Of a stretch of DNA of 64,000 nt, positions 7,821-14,842 are shown one piece after another; within the stretch, counting starts at the first letter, position 1, and the number at the start of each line of letters is the position of its first letter. The translations under genes were made by a program, and so were the position numbers. The notes under the pieces were generated by a model, which was not told the origin of the DNA, searched no databases, and was given only the letters and a program-made list of their open reading frames with translations. The stretch lies in contig NZ_CP020947.1 in NCBI RefSeq assembly GCF_000172795.2, positions 1,863,001 to 1,927,000 of the forward strand. Reading direction: 5' to 3'. Source of the stretch: Rhizobium sp. CIAT894 (GTDB taxonomy: Bacteria > Pseudomonadota > Alphaproteobacteria > Rhizobiales > Rhizobiaceae).

Positions 7821-9959
7821 TTATTCAGCCGCGACGAGGTGGCATTCCTCGTCTTCGGCAGCGGCTGTGGTTTCCTCGTCGTCGTCGCCGTCGAGGAATG
7901 CTGGCAGCGCCGCACCATCATCGTCATTGCTGTCCGCGCCCGCCCTGAGTGCTTCGGCATCGTCGATCAGCCGCAGCGGTTCGGGCAGCCAGCCGGTCTC
8001 GGCGAGCAGCCGCTCGGCCTCCTTGGCCATGTCGCCCTTCTTCAGGTGATCGATGAGCTGCGCGGCCTGTTCGCCGACGCCCTCGCGAACCGCCTGCAGG
8101 ATGCGGGGCTTGGTGACGCGGTTGAGGTAGTTGCCGAAGGTCGGGCGCCAGCCGGCCTCCACCAGGTCGAGCCCGGTCGCCTTCGTCAGGCGGTCAGCCT
8201 GGGCGAGCCGCATGTCGAGTGTGTGCTGCGATACGCCGCCGGAGCTGTGCGGGTTCGGTCGCTCAAATAGCGCGTTGACGCCGTAGCTGATGCAATGCGC
8301 CAGCAGCGCCATCCGGCTGGCATCGTCGAGAGCCGCGAGCCAGTCCCACAAGGCATCGTCGTCTTTCGGGATGTCGCCCGCCCAGGCCGCGTGCCGGTCC
8401 TGCACTGCGCGGGCCGACGGGCTGTCCTTCAGCCCATCGTCCTGCGCCGGGAAGAAGACGTGCTTCACGCCGGCCTCCATGGCGCCCGTATACATGCGGG
8501 TCATGAAGGTGTCCGAGACCAGCTTGTGGAGCAGCGCGGTCATGGCTACGTGCGGGTTCTCGGCGACGGCGTTGCGCAGCGCCAGCGTGCGATAGGCCGT
8601 CAGCTCGATGACCAGGCGCTCGGGAAGCGGCTTGATCGCATCGTCCTCGTCGTCCTCCGCCTCGACCGGCTGGCCGCCGATCGTGATAACGGCGCGCTGC
8701 GCGGCCGGCGCACCGGGCTCGCGAGGCTGATGCTCGGTCTCGTTCCCATCGGCTTCGGTGCCGTGTTCGGAAACTTCGTCCTCCGGCCGGACATAGCCGC
8801 GATCGATGGCGATGCTGCCGTCATGGGCGATGCTGATGAACACGCCCGCGCGGGCGATGTCGTCGGCCTCGAAGCGGACCGGACGGGTCTCGAATGCCGA
8901 CAGCGCCGTCTCGATCTCGCCGAGCCGCTGGTCGACCTCATCGGGCAGCTCGTCGGCGCCTTCATATTCGGCCTCGAGCTTCTGGTATTCGGCGTTGAGC
9001 GCCTCGATCGTCGCCCGTTCCTCGGTGGTCAGGTCGAGCGGATCGCCCTGCAGCTCGCGCAGGCCGCGCGTCGCGTCATAAGGGAAGCTGACGGCGACCT
9101 CGATCCACTTCCAGCCCTCGGCGGCGATCGTCTCGGCCGTCGCCTTCAGCTTCTCTCCCACCAGCCGATCGAGCAGCGCCGCATCCTGCAGCCAGCCGCC
9201 ATCGTCGGACTGGAACAGGTCGCGCATGACGATGCCGCCGGCGGCCTCATAAGCCTCGATGCCGACGAAGACGGCGCGCTTGTCAGAGGCGCGCACCGTC
9301 GTCTCGGTGAGCATGCGGCGGATCTGATATGGCTCTTTCGACCAGGCGTCCTTGATCGCCTCCCAGACCTGCTCCTGGCGGGCATGGTCATCGGAGACGG
9401 TGAAGGCCATGAGCTGGTCGAGCGTCATGCCGTCCTCGGCATAGACCTCGTGCAAGGTGGGCGATGCGGCCGCGAGGCGGAGGCGCTGCTTGACCACCTG
9501 GACCGGCACGAAGAGCGCCGCGGCGATCTCCTCCTCGGTCTTGCCCTTCACCCGCATGTCCTGGAAGGCGCGGAACTGGTCCAGCGGATGAAGCGGGGCG
9601 CGGTCGATGTTCTCGACCAGCGAGACTTCCTCGGCCAGGACCTCGTCGTCGCGTTTGCGCACGACGCACGGCACCGGCGCGATCTTGGCGAGGCGCTTCT
9701 GCTTGACGAGCAGCTCCAGCGCGCGGAAGCGGCGGCCGCCGGCGGGCACCTCGAACATGCCGGTCTCCTGGCCTTCGGCGTCGACCACAGGCACGACGCT
9801 CAGGCTCTGGATCAGGCCGCGTCGCGCGATCGAGGCCGCCAGGTCGTCGATCGAGACGCCGGCCTTCACGCGGCGGACGTTGGACTGGCTGAGCACCAGC
9901 TTATTGAAGGGAATGTCGCGCGAAGACGACAGGACGATCTTCTGAATTGCAGTAGCCAT
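7821..9959 (-). CDS. Large ParB-like protein of plasmid/ICE type
   Basis: The 712-residue protein has an N-terminal ParB/Spo0J domain: GGRRFRA at residues 74-80 is the nucleotide-binding arginine patch, ENIDRAPLHPLDQ is at 116-128, and a helix-turn-helix follows around 141-162. The remaining 550 residues are not found in true partition ParB proteins; they include an acidic linker (EAEDDEDDAIKP) and a helical C-terminal region. No ParA lies next to it, so a role in DNA organisation, regulation or antirestriction of the element is as likely as segregation. GGAG stands 9 bases before the start ATG at 9959, with the island's structured leader directly upstream and a strong terminator downstream, so it is probably transcribed alone. 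The long antisense frame across it is a shadow. Confidence 0.85.
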   Translation of the reverse strand: MATAIQKIVLSSSRDIPFNKLVLSQSNVRRVKAGVSIDDLAASIARRGLIQSLSVVPVVDAEGQETGMFEVPAGGRRFRALELLVKQKRLAKIAPVPCVVRKRDDEVLAEEVSLVENIDRAPLHPLDQFRAFQDMRVKGKTEEEIAAALFVPVQVVKQRLRLAAASPTLHEVYAEDGMTLDQLMAFTVSDDHARQEQVWEAIKDAWSKEPYQIRRMLTETTVRASDKRAVFVGIEAYEAAGGIVMRDLFQSDDGGWLQDAALLDRLVGEKLKATAETIAAEGWKWIEVAVSFPYDATRGLRELQGDPLDLTTEERATIEALNAEYQKLEAEYEGADELPDEVDQRLGEIETALSAFETRPVRFEADDIARAGVFISIAHDGSIAIDRGYVRPEDEVSEHGTEADGNETEHQPREPGAPAAQRAVITIGGQPVEAEDDEDDAIKPLPERLVIELTAYRTLALRNAVAENPHVAMTALLHKLVSDTFMTRMYTGAMEAGVKHVFFPAQDDGLKDSPSARAVQDRHAAWAGDIPKDDDALWDWLAALDDASRMALLAHCISYGVNALFERPNPHSSGGVSQHTLDMRLAQADRLTKATGLDLVEAGWRPTFGNYLNRVTKPRILQAVREGVGEQAAQLIDHLKKGDMAKEAERLLAETGWLPEPLRLIDDAEALRAGADSNDDDGAALPAFLDGDDDEETTAAAEDEECHLVAAE

Positions 9960-9974
9960 CGGGATTTACTCCGC

Positions 9975-10014
9975 GACGGGTGCCGAGAGCCTCTCTCTCG
10001 ACCCTAAACCCGTC
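9975..10014 (-). promoter_or_regulatory. Nested hairpin leader upstream of the ParB-like gene
   Basis: Read on the minus strand: GACGGGT (10014-10008), a spacer, GAGAG-AGAGG-CTCTC, then ACCCGTC (9981-9975), then the ribosome binding site GGAG. The outer 7-bp arms and the inner CGAGAG/CTCTCG arms form a nested hairpin just ahead of the ribosome binding site. The near-identical arrangement at the DUF932 gene argues for selection. Either a protein operator or RNA-level control would explain it. Confidence 0.55.
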
Positions 10015-10086
10015 ACGAAGCGAAGCGCCGCCCTCTTCCTCTAAAGGGGGGCAGCGCCGGGGACCGGAATTGAGGGCACGAGGAAG

Positions 10087-10128
10087 CGCAAAGCCGGAGA
10101 CACGGACAACCGCATCTCCGGCTTTGCG
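10087..10128 (-). terminator. Hairpin after the DUF932 gene
   Basis: A 14-bp perfect stem (10087-10100 with 10115-10128, arm CGCAAAGCCGGAGA) with a 14-base loop starts four bases past the DUF932 stop. On the minus strand it is followed by CTTCCTC, a weak T-rich run, so it may be a weak terminator or an RNA-stabilising hairpin. Confidence 0.6.
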
Positions 10129-10132
10129 GATG

Positions 10133-11326
10133 TCAGGCAGCTCGATCGAGCAGCTTCTTCGCCTTTGCCTCCATGTCGAGACGGGCATCCTGATGGGGCT
10201 TGTCGCGCGCGACGGCGGTGATGCCCTGGACGAAATCGAAGATGCTCTCCGGCGGGCGGCCTTCTTCGGCCAGCACCGAGTCGATGATCTTGCCGGTCTC
10301 GGCCTTGGAGAAGCCACGGCGACGTAGGAAGTCGGTGCGATCCTCGTCGGTCTTGGCGATGATCCGTTCGCGCGCGGCCTTGATCCCGTTGACGAAAGGG
10401 AGCGGGGAGGAATTGGCGAAATTCTGTAGGGCAGGAGCGGCTTCGTGGGCGAAGCGGTTGGCTGCATATTTGGAGTGGCGGATGGAGATTTCCTCGAAAT
10501 CCTCCACGCCCCACAAATTGCGATTTTGGCAAACCGCGCGGAGATAGAAGCTCGCCATGCCGAGCGTCTTGGCGCCAACCTCGGAATTCCAGCAGTAGAA
10601 CCCGCGGAAATAGAGATCCGGTGAGCCGTCAGGGAGGCGACCAGCCTCGATCGGGTTCAGGTCATCGACCAGGAACAGAAAGACGTCGCGGTCGGAGGCA
10701 TAGAGCGTCGTCGTATCCTTGGTGATATCTACGCGCGGATTGTAGATGCCAGTTGACCAATCCAGCACGCCGGGCACTTTCCAGCGCGTGTCGCCGGTGC
10801 CGTTGCCGGCGATGCGCTGCACCGCCTCGACCAGCTCGTGGTCATAGATGCGGCCGTAATCCGGCCCTGTAACGGCGCGCAGTTCGACCCGCCCGCTGTC
10901 GGTTTCAAGCGTCTTGATCTGCTCGGCCCGATTGGACGTCAGGCCATATTGGAGGTTGATCGCGGCGAGCGGCGCGGGGAGTTGGCGTAGATAAGCGGCC
11001 GGGGCACCGACCAGGCTGGCCAGTTGGCCGAAGCTCCAATGGGTTGGGGCGATGGGGGTATCCATGCCCGGCAAGACGAGCGCCAGTCGCTCGGCATCGC
11101 CGCGGTTCGCCTCCACATGGATGAGCGCGCTCTCCACCACCCGCGTCCGGCTACGATCGGCGCGGTCACGAACCGAGCGCGCCAGCTCGTTGAGCGACAG
11201 GTAGCGCTCGTCGGCGGGGCGCGAGAACCACTCGGAAGATACGCGACTGACCTGCGCGCCACGGCTGACATCGACCTTATAGCCGCCGACTGCGTCACGG
11301 CGCGCTTCGAGAACCTGCATGTTCAT
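10133..11326 (-). CDS. DUF932 domain protein (plasmid/phage type)
   Basis: The protein has 397 residues. The family core is seen in SSEWFSRPADERYLSLNEL near the N-terminus, VTGPDYGRIYDHELVEAVQR, then GFYCWNSEVGAKTLGMASFY and ISIRHSKYAANRFAHEAAP. DUF932 proteins are common on plasmids, ICEs and phages beside ParB-like genes, as here; their biochemical role is not established. The ATG at 11326 was preferred over one 48 bases upstream because GGAG lies 9 bases ahead of it, in the same GGAG...CCC-ATG setting as other island genes. The gene sits upstream of the ParB-like gene in the same direction but has its own leader and a hairpin after its stop, so the two are likely separate transcripts under common control. 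Confidence 0.85.
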   Translation of the reverse strand: MNMQVLEARRDAVGGYKVDVSRGAQVSRVSSEWFSRPADERYLSLNELARSVRDRADRSRTRVVESALIHVEANRGDAERLALVLPGMDTPIAPTHWSFGQLASLVGAPAAYLRQLPAPLAAINLQYGLTSNRAEQIKTLETDSGRVELRAVTGPDYGRIYDHELVEAVQRIAGNGTGDTRWKVPGVLDWSTGIYNPRVDITKDTTTLYASDRDVFLFLVDDLNPIEAGRLPDGSPDLYFRGFYCWNSEVGAKTLGMASFYLRAVCQNRNLWGVEDFEEISIRHSKYAANRFAHEAAPALQNFANSSPLPFVNGIKAARERIIAKTDEDRTDFLRRRGFSKAETGKIIDSVLAEEGRPPESIFDFVQGITAVARDKPHQDARLDMEAKAKKLLDRAA

Positions 11327-11341
11327 GGGACTGATCTCCAT

Positions 11342-11379
11342 GACGGTCGTGAGAGCCTCTCTCCCACTGTTCACCCGTC
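11342..11379 (-). promoter_or_regulatory. Nested hairpin leader upstream of the DUF932 gene
   Basis: On the minus strand the order is GACGGGT (11379-11373), spacer, GAGAG-AGG-CTCTC, then ACCGTC (11347-11342) and GGAG. It matches the ParB-like leader over roughly 55 bases, including the position relative to the start codon. It differs in having a one-base-shorter outer arm and a shorter loop. Confidence 0.55.
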
Positions 11380-11521
11380 ACGGAAAAACCGTCCCCACTC
11401 TCACTCTCAGGGGGCGTTGCGGGGTCTCCCCGCAGAAGGGGTCGGGCGAGACGGCAGGCTCGGCCGCAGGGGAAGGCTTTCCCCTCCAAATCGCAATTCC
11501 ATAGAAGCGGGTTTCAGTATG

Positions 11522-12022
11522 TCAGAACGCGAGCGCCGCCTGGGTTTCACGCAGCCGCGACACACGGAAACTCCCCGTCGGCAAGGGGCGCAGTATCTCC
11601 TCTTCCGGGCGGGTCAGGTCGAGCCAGTCCATGCGCTGATCCCGGCGCAGCACAGCCATCTGCCGGTCGTGATAGGGCTCGACGTCGTTGTTGGCCGCGA
11701 TCGTCAGGATCGCATAGGCCTCCGGCCAGTCGAGCGTTGCCGGCCGCCAGATGCCCGCGAAATAGAACCAGTCGCCGTCCGCGAGGGAGAAGCTGTAGTG
11801 CTTGCCGTGGCTGCGGTGGCGGAATTCGGAAGCCGGTATAAGGCAGCGATAGGCGGGGAAGGTGCGGCCCTCAGCGCGCACGACGGTGAACCGCCGGCCG
11901 TCGCGCTCGCGAGGCTGAAGGCCCCACGGCAGCTCCACCATCTCAACATCGCCGCCGTCACGCCTTATGATCACACGGCGTTCGTCGAGCGATGCGTCGG
12001 AATCGAAAACCTTCGCGCTCAT
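11522..12022 (-). CDS. Degenerate SRAP-domain protein lacking the catalytic Cys2
   Basis: The 166-residue protein belongs to the SRAP family (YedK/HMCES), recognised by RTFPAYRCLIPASEF, FYFAGIWRPATLDWPEAYAI and VEPYHDRQM. Active SRAP proteins use the N-terminal Cys2, exposed after Met removal, to crosslink abasic sites in single-stranded DNA, with an Asn, a Glu and a His. Here the start reads MSAKVFDS: there is no Cys2, the Asn of the YNxR motif aligns with Val (VVRAEG), and the Glu of GFYEF aligns with His or Arg. Only the histidine (PYHDRQ) remains. The start at 12022 is the only reasonable one; upstream in-frame sequence is the antisense of the divergent SRAP gene. It may bind DNA without crosslinking, or regulate its partner. 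A LexA-type box lies 8 bases upstream. Confidence 0.8.
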   Translation of the reverse strand: MSAKVFDSDASLDERRVIIRRDGGDVEMVELPWGLQPRERDGRRFTVVRAEGRTFPAYRCLIPASEFRHRSHGKHYSFSLADGDWFYFAGIWRPATLDWPEAYAILTIAANNDVEPYHDRQMAVLRRDQRMDWLDLTRPEEEILRPLPTGSFRVSRLRETQAALAF

Positions 12023-12029
12023 GATCCGC

Positions 12030-12044
12030 GAACATAACAAGAAC
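12030..12044. promoter_or_regulatory. LexA-type SOS box between the two SRAP genes
   Basis: The sequence is GAAC-N7-GAAC on the plus strand, hence GTTC-N7-GTTC on the minus strand, the known alphaproteobacterial LexA operator. It sits in the 60-base space between two divergent SRAP genes, 8 bases from one start and 39 from the other, so it could control both. The match to both half-sites is perfect. Confidence 0.75.
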
Positions 12045-12082
12045 AAGGCCGCAAAGGCAATGGCGATCGATACGGAGGACCG

Positions 12083-12673
12083 ATGTGTAATGACTATAGA
12101 CTGAAGGTGGATGTCGCCTCGATCATAGAGGACTTCGCCGACCTGAAGATCAAGATCCGCTTCGGCGGAGGCACCCCGAACATCGAGGCGCGGGACGACA
12201 TCAAGATCACGGATGTCGCGCCGATCATCCGCACGGTCGACGGCGTGCGCGGTGAAGGCGACCTGGTCCAGCGCCGGTGGAGCTGGCCGGGTCAGAACAA
12301 GCGCCCGGTCTACAATTTCCGCTCGGATGGGCGCGAGTTTACCTCGAACCGCTGCCTGATCGTCGCCGACGGCTTCTACGAGTTCACCGATCCCACCGAG
12401 AAGGGAAAGAAGCGGAAGGACAAGTGGCTCTTCACCAAGCGCGACGAGCCGATCTTCTGCATCGCCGGCATCTGGCGCGAGACGAAGGATGTCGGCGAGG
12501 CCTTCACCATGCTGACGATGGAGCCCGGGCCTGACATAGCATCGTACCATGACCGGCAGATCGTCATTCTCGAACGCGACGCCTGGGCCGACTGGCTCGA
12601 TCCGTCGGTGTCAGCGCAGTCGCTGATCCGGCCGCTTCGAGCGGGAGCCTTGCAGGTTGCTCAGGTTGGATAA
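12083..12673 (+). CDS. SRAP-domain abasic-site DNA-protein crosslink protein (YedK/HMCES type)
   Basis: The protein has 196 residues and starts MCNDYRL, so Cys2 is in place. The other active-site motifs are also present: the Asn in RPVYNFRSDG, the Glu in ADGFYEFTD and the His in SYHDRQIVIL. Proteins of this family form a stable thiazolidine crosslink with abasic sites in single-stranded DNA and shield them during replication; bacterial members are commonly SOS-linked. GGAGG stands 5 bases ahead of the ATG. The gene diverges from the degenerate paralogue across a LexA-type box and is followed by two unrecognised genes on the same strand. Induction by DNA damage is inferred from the box. Confidence 0.9.
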   Translation: MCNDYRLKVDVASIIEDFADLKIKIRFGGGTPNIEARDDIKITDVAPIIRTVDGVRGEGDLVQRRWSWPGQNKRPVYNFRSDGREFTSNRCLIVADGFYEFTDPTEKGKKRKDKWLFTKRDEPIFCIAGIWRETKDVGEAFTMLTMEPGPDIASYHDRQIVILERDAWADWLDPSVSAQSLIRPLRAGALQVAQVG

Positions 12674-12696
12674 TATCTGCATCGACAACGGGGCTA

Positions 12697-13350
12697 ATGA
12701 TTCTGATGCAGCAAGAAGAAATCGAAAAACAGCTTGAGCAGATGCGCAAATTGGGTAGCGTCAGCTCTTCCGACTGGCAGGCCTATACATGGAAGAACGA
12801 GCTGGCCGAACAAAAACGGCGGATCGATTTGCATCTTGCTGAGGCGCTGACGGACGCAGAGACAGAACACAATCCTTATCATATGCTCGAACGGGCGATC
12901 GGGGTTGCGGCAGTCTGCATGCGACGGCTGATCGAATGTCGGCTGGTGACAGATCGCTTCCGCAACACGGCTCTTGAGGTTCACGAGGTGCTTGCGAAGG
13001 CAGACGTGGATTGGCGCGAACCGTTCGTGAGCCGCACTGCCAGCGAAATCTTCAACAACTATGATCTGACGGTCCGGCACGCGGAGAAGCGGACACCGAA
13101 GGTCATATCCGACAAGATGCTGCACGCGCGCGTCATCGGCGTGCTGTCCGGAAATGTATTTATGCCCGATGGCCTTCTCATCGCGTCGGACACGCAAAGC
13201 AAGACCCAGCTTTTTCATTTCACGCCGACCGAGATTGCATCGATCTTCGATGCTTTTCTCGACGATCAGGTTCGATCCGCGACGGACGGATACTTAGATA
13301 AGGATGGTGACTTCAAGGGAACGCGCAAGGTGTTCGCGACCAGGGATTAG
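12697..13350 (+). CDS. Hypothetical protein after the SRAP gene
   Basis: The 217-residue protein is largely helical in appearance. It starts MILMQQEEIEKQLEQMRKL, a likely coiled coil, then YHMLERAIGVAAVCMRRLIE and a C-terminal mixed region (SKTQLFHFTPTEIASIFDAF). No transmembrane segment or signal peptide is seen, and I recognise no family. ATG at 12697 and 12706 are both possible starts. It lies 23 bases after the SRAP stop and probably shares its transcript and any SOS control. The richer A+T wording and polar composition differ from the neighbouring backbone genes, which suggests a different origin. Confidence 0.75.
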   Translation: MILMQQEEIEKQLEQMRKLGSVSSSDWQAYTWKNELAEQKRRIDLHLAEALTDAETEHNPYHMLERAIGVAAVCMRRLIECRLVTDRFRNTALEVHEVLAKADVDWREPFVSRTASEIFNNYDLTVRHAEKRTPKVISDKMLHARVIGVLSGNVFMPDGLLIASDTQSKTQLFHFTPTEIASIFDAFLDDQVRSATDGYLDKDGDFKGTRKVFATRD

Positions 13351-13402
13351 TCGTCGCCTGTGTGCAGCGGAGGGCCGATAGCCCCCGAACGAGAGGATTG
13401 CC

Positions 13403-13759
13403 GTGCCAGACCGTAAGCTTTCGCCATGCGCCCGTCAGACCGAGGCCGAGATCGAAGACTACTACCGCAATCAGCCCGAGGGATCGGCGGCCGTTGTTCG
13501 CCGGACCCACGGAGGCATCCTGACGTACCAGATCACGGCCTTCGGCTTGCGGCGCACGCGCACCGGCCGGATCAACGTGGAGGGTGTCGGAGACTTCTAC
13601 ATGAAGTCCGGCAAGAACTGCTGGGAGCCGACCGGCCAGACCAGACTGGTCGTCCCGACCGAGGATGTGCTGGCTTGGGCGGCCGAAAATCCGCGCGGAC
13701 AGATGGGTGTCAGCATCTATGCGGACGAACCATTCTGGCGGAAGCCGCGGAGCACCTGA
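13403..13759 (+). CDS. Hypothetical protein, GTG start
   Basis: The 118-residue soluble protein begins MPDRKLSPCARQTEAEIEDY and contains ILTYQITAFGLRRTRTGRIN and DFYMKSGKNCWEPTGQTRLV. No family is recognised. The start is GTG at 13403, with GAGAGG 7 bases ahead. It follows the previous gene by 52 bases on the same strand and ends 5 bases before the convergent end of the five-gene minus-strand operon, with no terminator between them. The mixed strand-and-turn composition would fit a small nucleic-acid or protein-binding domain, but that is only an impression. Confidence 0.6.
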   Translation: MPDRKLSPCARQTEAEIEDYYRNQPEGSAAVVRRTHGGILTYQITAFGLRRTRTGRINVEGVGDFYMKSGKNCWEPTGQTRLVVPTEDVLAWAAENPRGQMGVSIYADEPFWRKPRST

Positions 13760-13764
13760 CGCCG

Positions 13765-14265
13765 TCAGGCTGCCAACTGCCCATGCCGTTCGAGGAGCCG
13801 CATCAACACGGCATTGGCGTGCGTGAAATTCGCGAGCTGGCCCTGAAGCTGGTACGCCCATTTCTCGCCGTGGAACAGATTGTTGCGAAAGCGCCAGACG
13901 ATCATCATCACGGTCAGCAGCCGATCGCGCGGTTCGTTGTTGCTCCCGTCGAGGACCGCTCGAACGAGGTCGGGCTGATCGGCGGGACGCAGATGAAGGT
14001 GCGCGAAGTGGTGTGTAAACACGCCGTTCGCAAAGTAGCGCTGCCGAAAATAGGCCAGCTCTCCATCATACTGGTCGGCGTCGAGCGTGCCTGCATCGCG
14101 CCACTCGTCGGCTTTCGCGCAAATGAGATCGGCGCGCGCAAAATTGCCCATGACCTGGGCCTCGAACAGGCTCCAGAGGAAGGTGAAGTTGAAGATCGCT
14201 GCGCGGTCTTCTTCGGGCAGCGCCTGGAATCCCGGTGCGCGCGCCAACAGCCATTGCATGCTCAT
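13765..14265 (-). CDS. HEPN-like protein, last gene of the PHP-SMC operon
   Basis: The 166-residue, all-helical protein carries RNNLFH at residues 127-132 within MMIVWRFRNNLFHGEKW. This fits the RNxxxH signature of HEPN domains, many of which are metal-independent RNases in toxin-antitoxin, abortive-infection and CRISPR systems. The motif is followed by helical sequence (QLANFTHANAVLMRLLERHG), as in MAE_28990-like HEPN proteins. It is the last of five co-directed genes and starts 36 bases after the T5orf172-like gene stops. HEPN is called on one motif and helix pattern only; the protein could be a non-catalytic relative. No antitoxin of the usual MNT type is adjacent. Confidence 0.6.
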   Translation of the reverse strand: MSMQWLLARAPGFQALPEEDRAAIFNFTFLWSLFEAQVMGNFARADLICAKADEWRDAGTLDADQYDGELAYFRQRYFANGVFTHHFAHLHLRPADQPDLVRAVLDGSNNEPRDRLLTVMMIVWRFRNNLFHGEKWAYQLQGQLANFTHANAVLMRLLERHGQLAA

Positions 14266-14300
14266 GTTATGCCCCCGTTCGTTGTTGGTCTTGAGGCCAG

Positions 14301-14807
14301 TCAGTCTCCTGGCCCCTCGCGGTCATCCGGGGACAGTTCCGAGAAGTCGGTAAGCGTGTCGCACTGGATGCAGTAGTACATCTGAGAGGCCTCCTGAAAA
14401 TGCATGCCGCATAGGCATCCGCAGAAGGGACAGCATTCGTCGATTTCGAGGTCGGCCCACTCCCAAACGCCGAGATATTCGGGGATGGCGTCGCGGTCGT
14501 AACCGGTGATCTCGAAGGCATCGGCGTTCTTCGCGACGAATCCGCGCTGTCCGACCTCCATTAGGAAAGGCAGGACGTCGGCCGGCTCGACGTAGAACCA
14601 CTCGCCGCGGCCGCGGCGGGATGCGAGGCGACGATGCAGATCGCGCTCGGTCTCGAAATCGTCGGCCGACATGATCCAGCCGAGGAGTTTGAGTTCGAGC
14701 GGATTGCCGGTCTGCAGGTCGCTCTTTCGCCGGCCAATATCCTTGGCAACGCCGACCTTGATCGGCGAGCACCCGTTTTCATCCTCGCCTATGAAGTAAA
14801 CCGGCAT
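14301..14807 (-). CDS. T5orf172/GIY-YIG-like domain protein with C-terminal zinc ribbon
   Basis: The 168-residue protein opens with VYFIGEDENGCSPIKVGVAK, then RRKSDLQTGNPLELKLLGW and ETERDLHRRLASRRGRGEWF, the order seen in the T5orf172/MUG113 branch of the GIY-YIG nuclease superfamily. The C-terminal 45 residues hold paired cysteines (CCPFCGCLC and YYCIQCDT), a likely zinc ribbon. Proteins of this branch are found in phages and mobile elements; nuclease activity is predicted for some but not shown here. It sits 36 bases after the HEPN-zinc-ribbon gene and 36 bases before the last HEPN-like gene, all on the minus strand. The start ATG at 14807 gives a family-typical MPVYFIG opening. Confidence 0.7.
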   Translation of the reverse strand: MPVYFIGEDENGCSPIKVGVAKDIGRRKSDLQTGNPLELKLLGWIMSADDFETERDLHRRLASRRGRGEWFYVEPADVLPFLMEVGQRGFVAKNADAFEITGYDRDAIPEYLGVWEWADLEIDECCPFCGCLCGMHFQEASQMYYCIQCDTLTDFSELSPDDREGPGD

Positions 14808-14842
14808 AGGCCTTGCCCCATTGCGTCTGTCTGCATTTGCGA

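Noticed and set aside
8295..10007. A 570-codon plus-strand frame across the ParB-like gene
   Set aside because: It mirrors the codon pattern of the ParB-like gene, has no ribosome binding site and runs past that gene's leader.
11422..11521. Small hairpins between the DUF932 and degenerate SRAP genes as terminators
   Set aside because: GCGGGG-TCT-CCCCGC and AGGGGAA/TTCCCCT form short stems but have no T tract on the strand that would need them.
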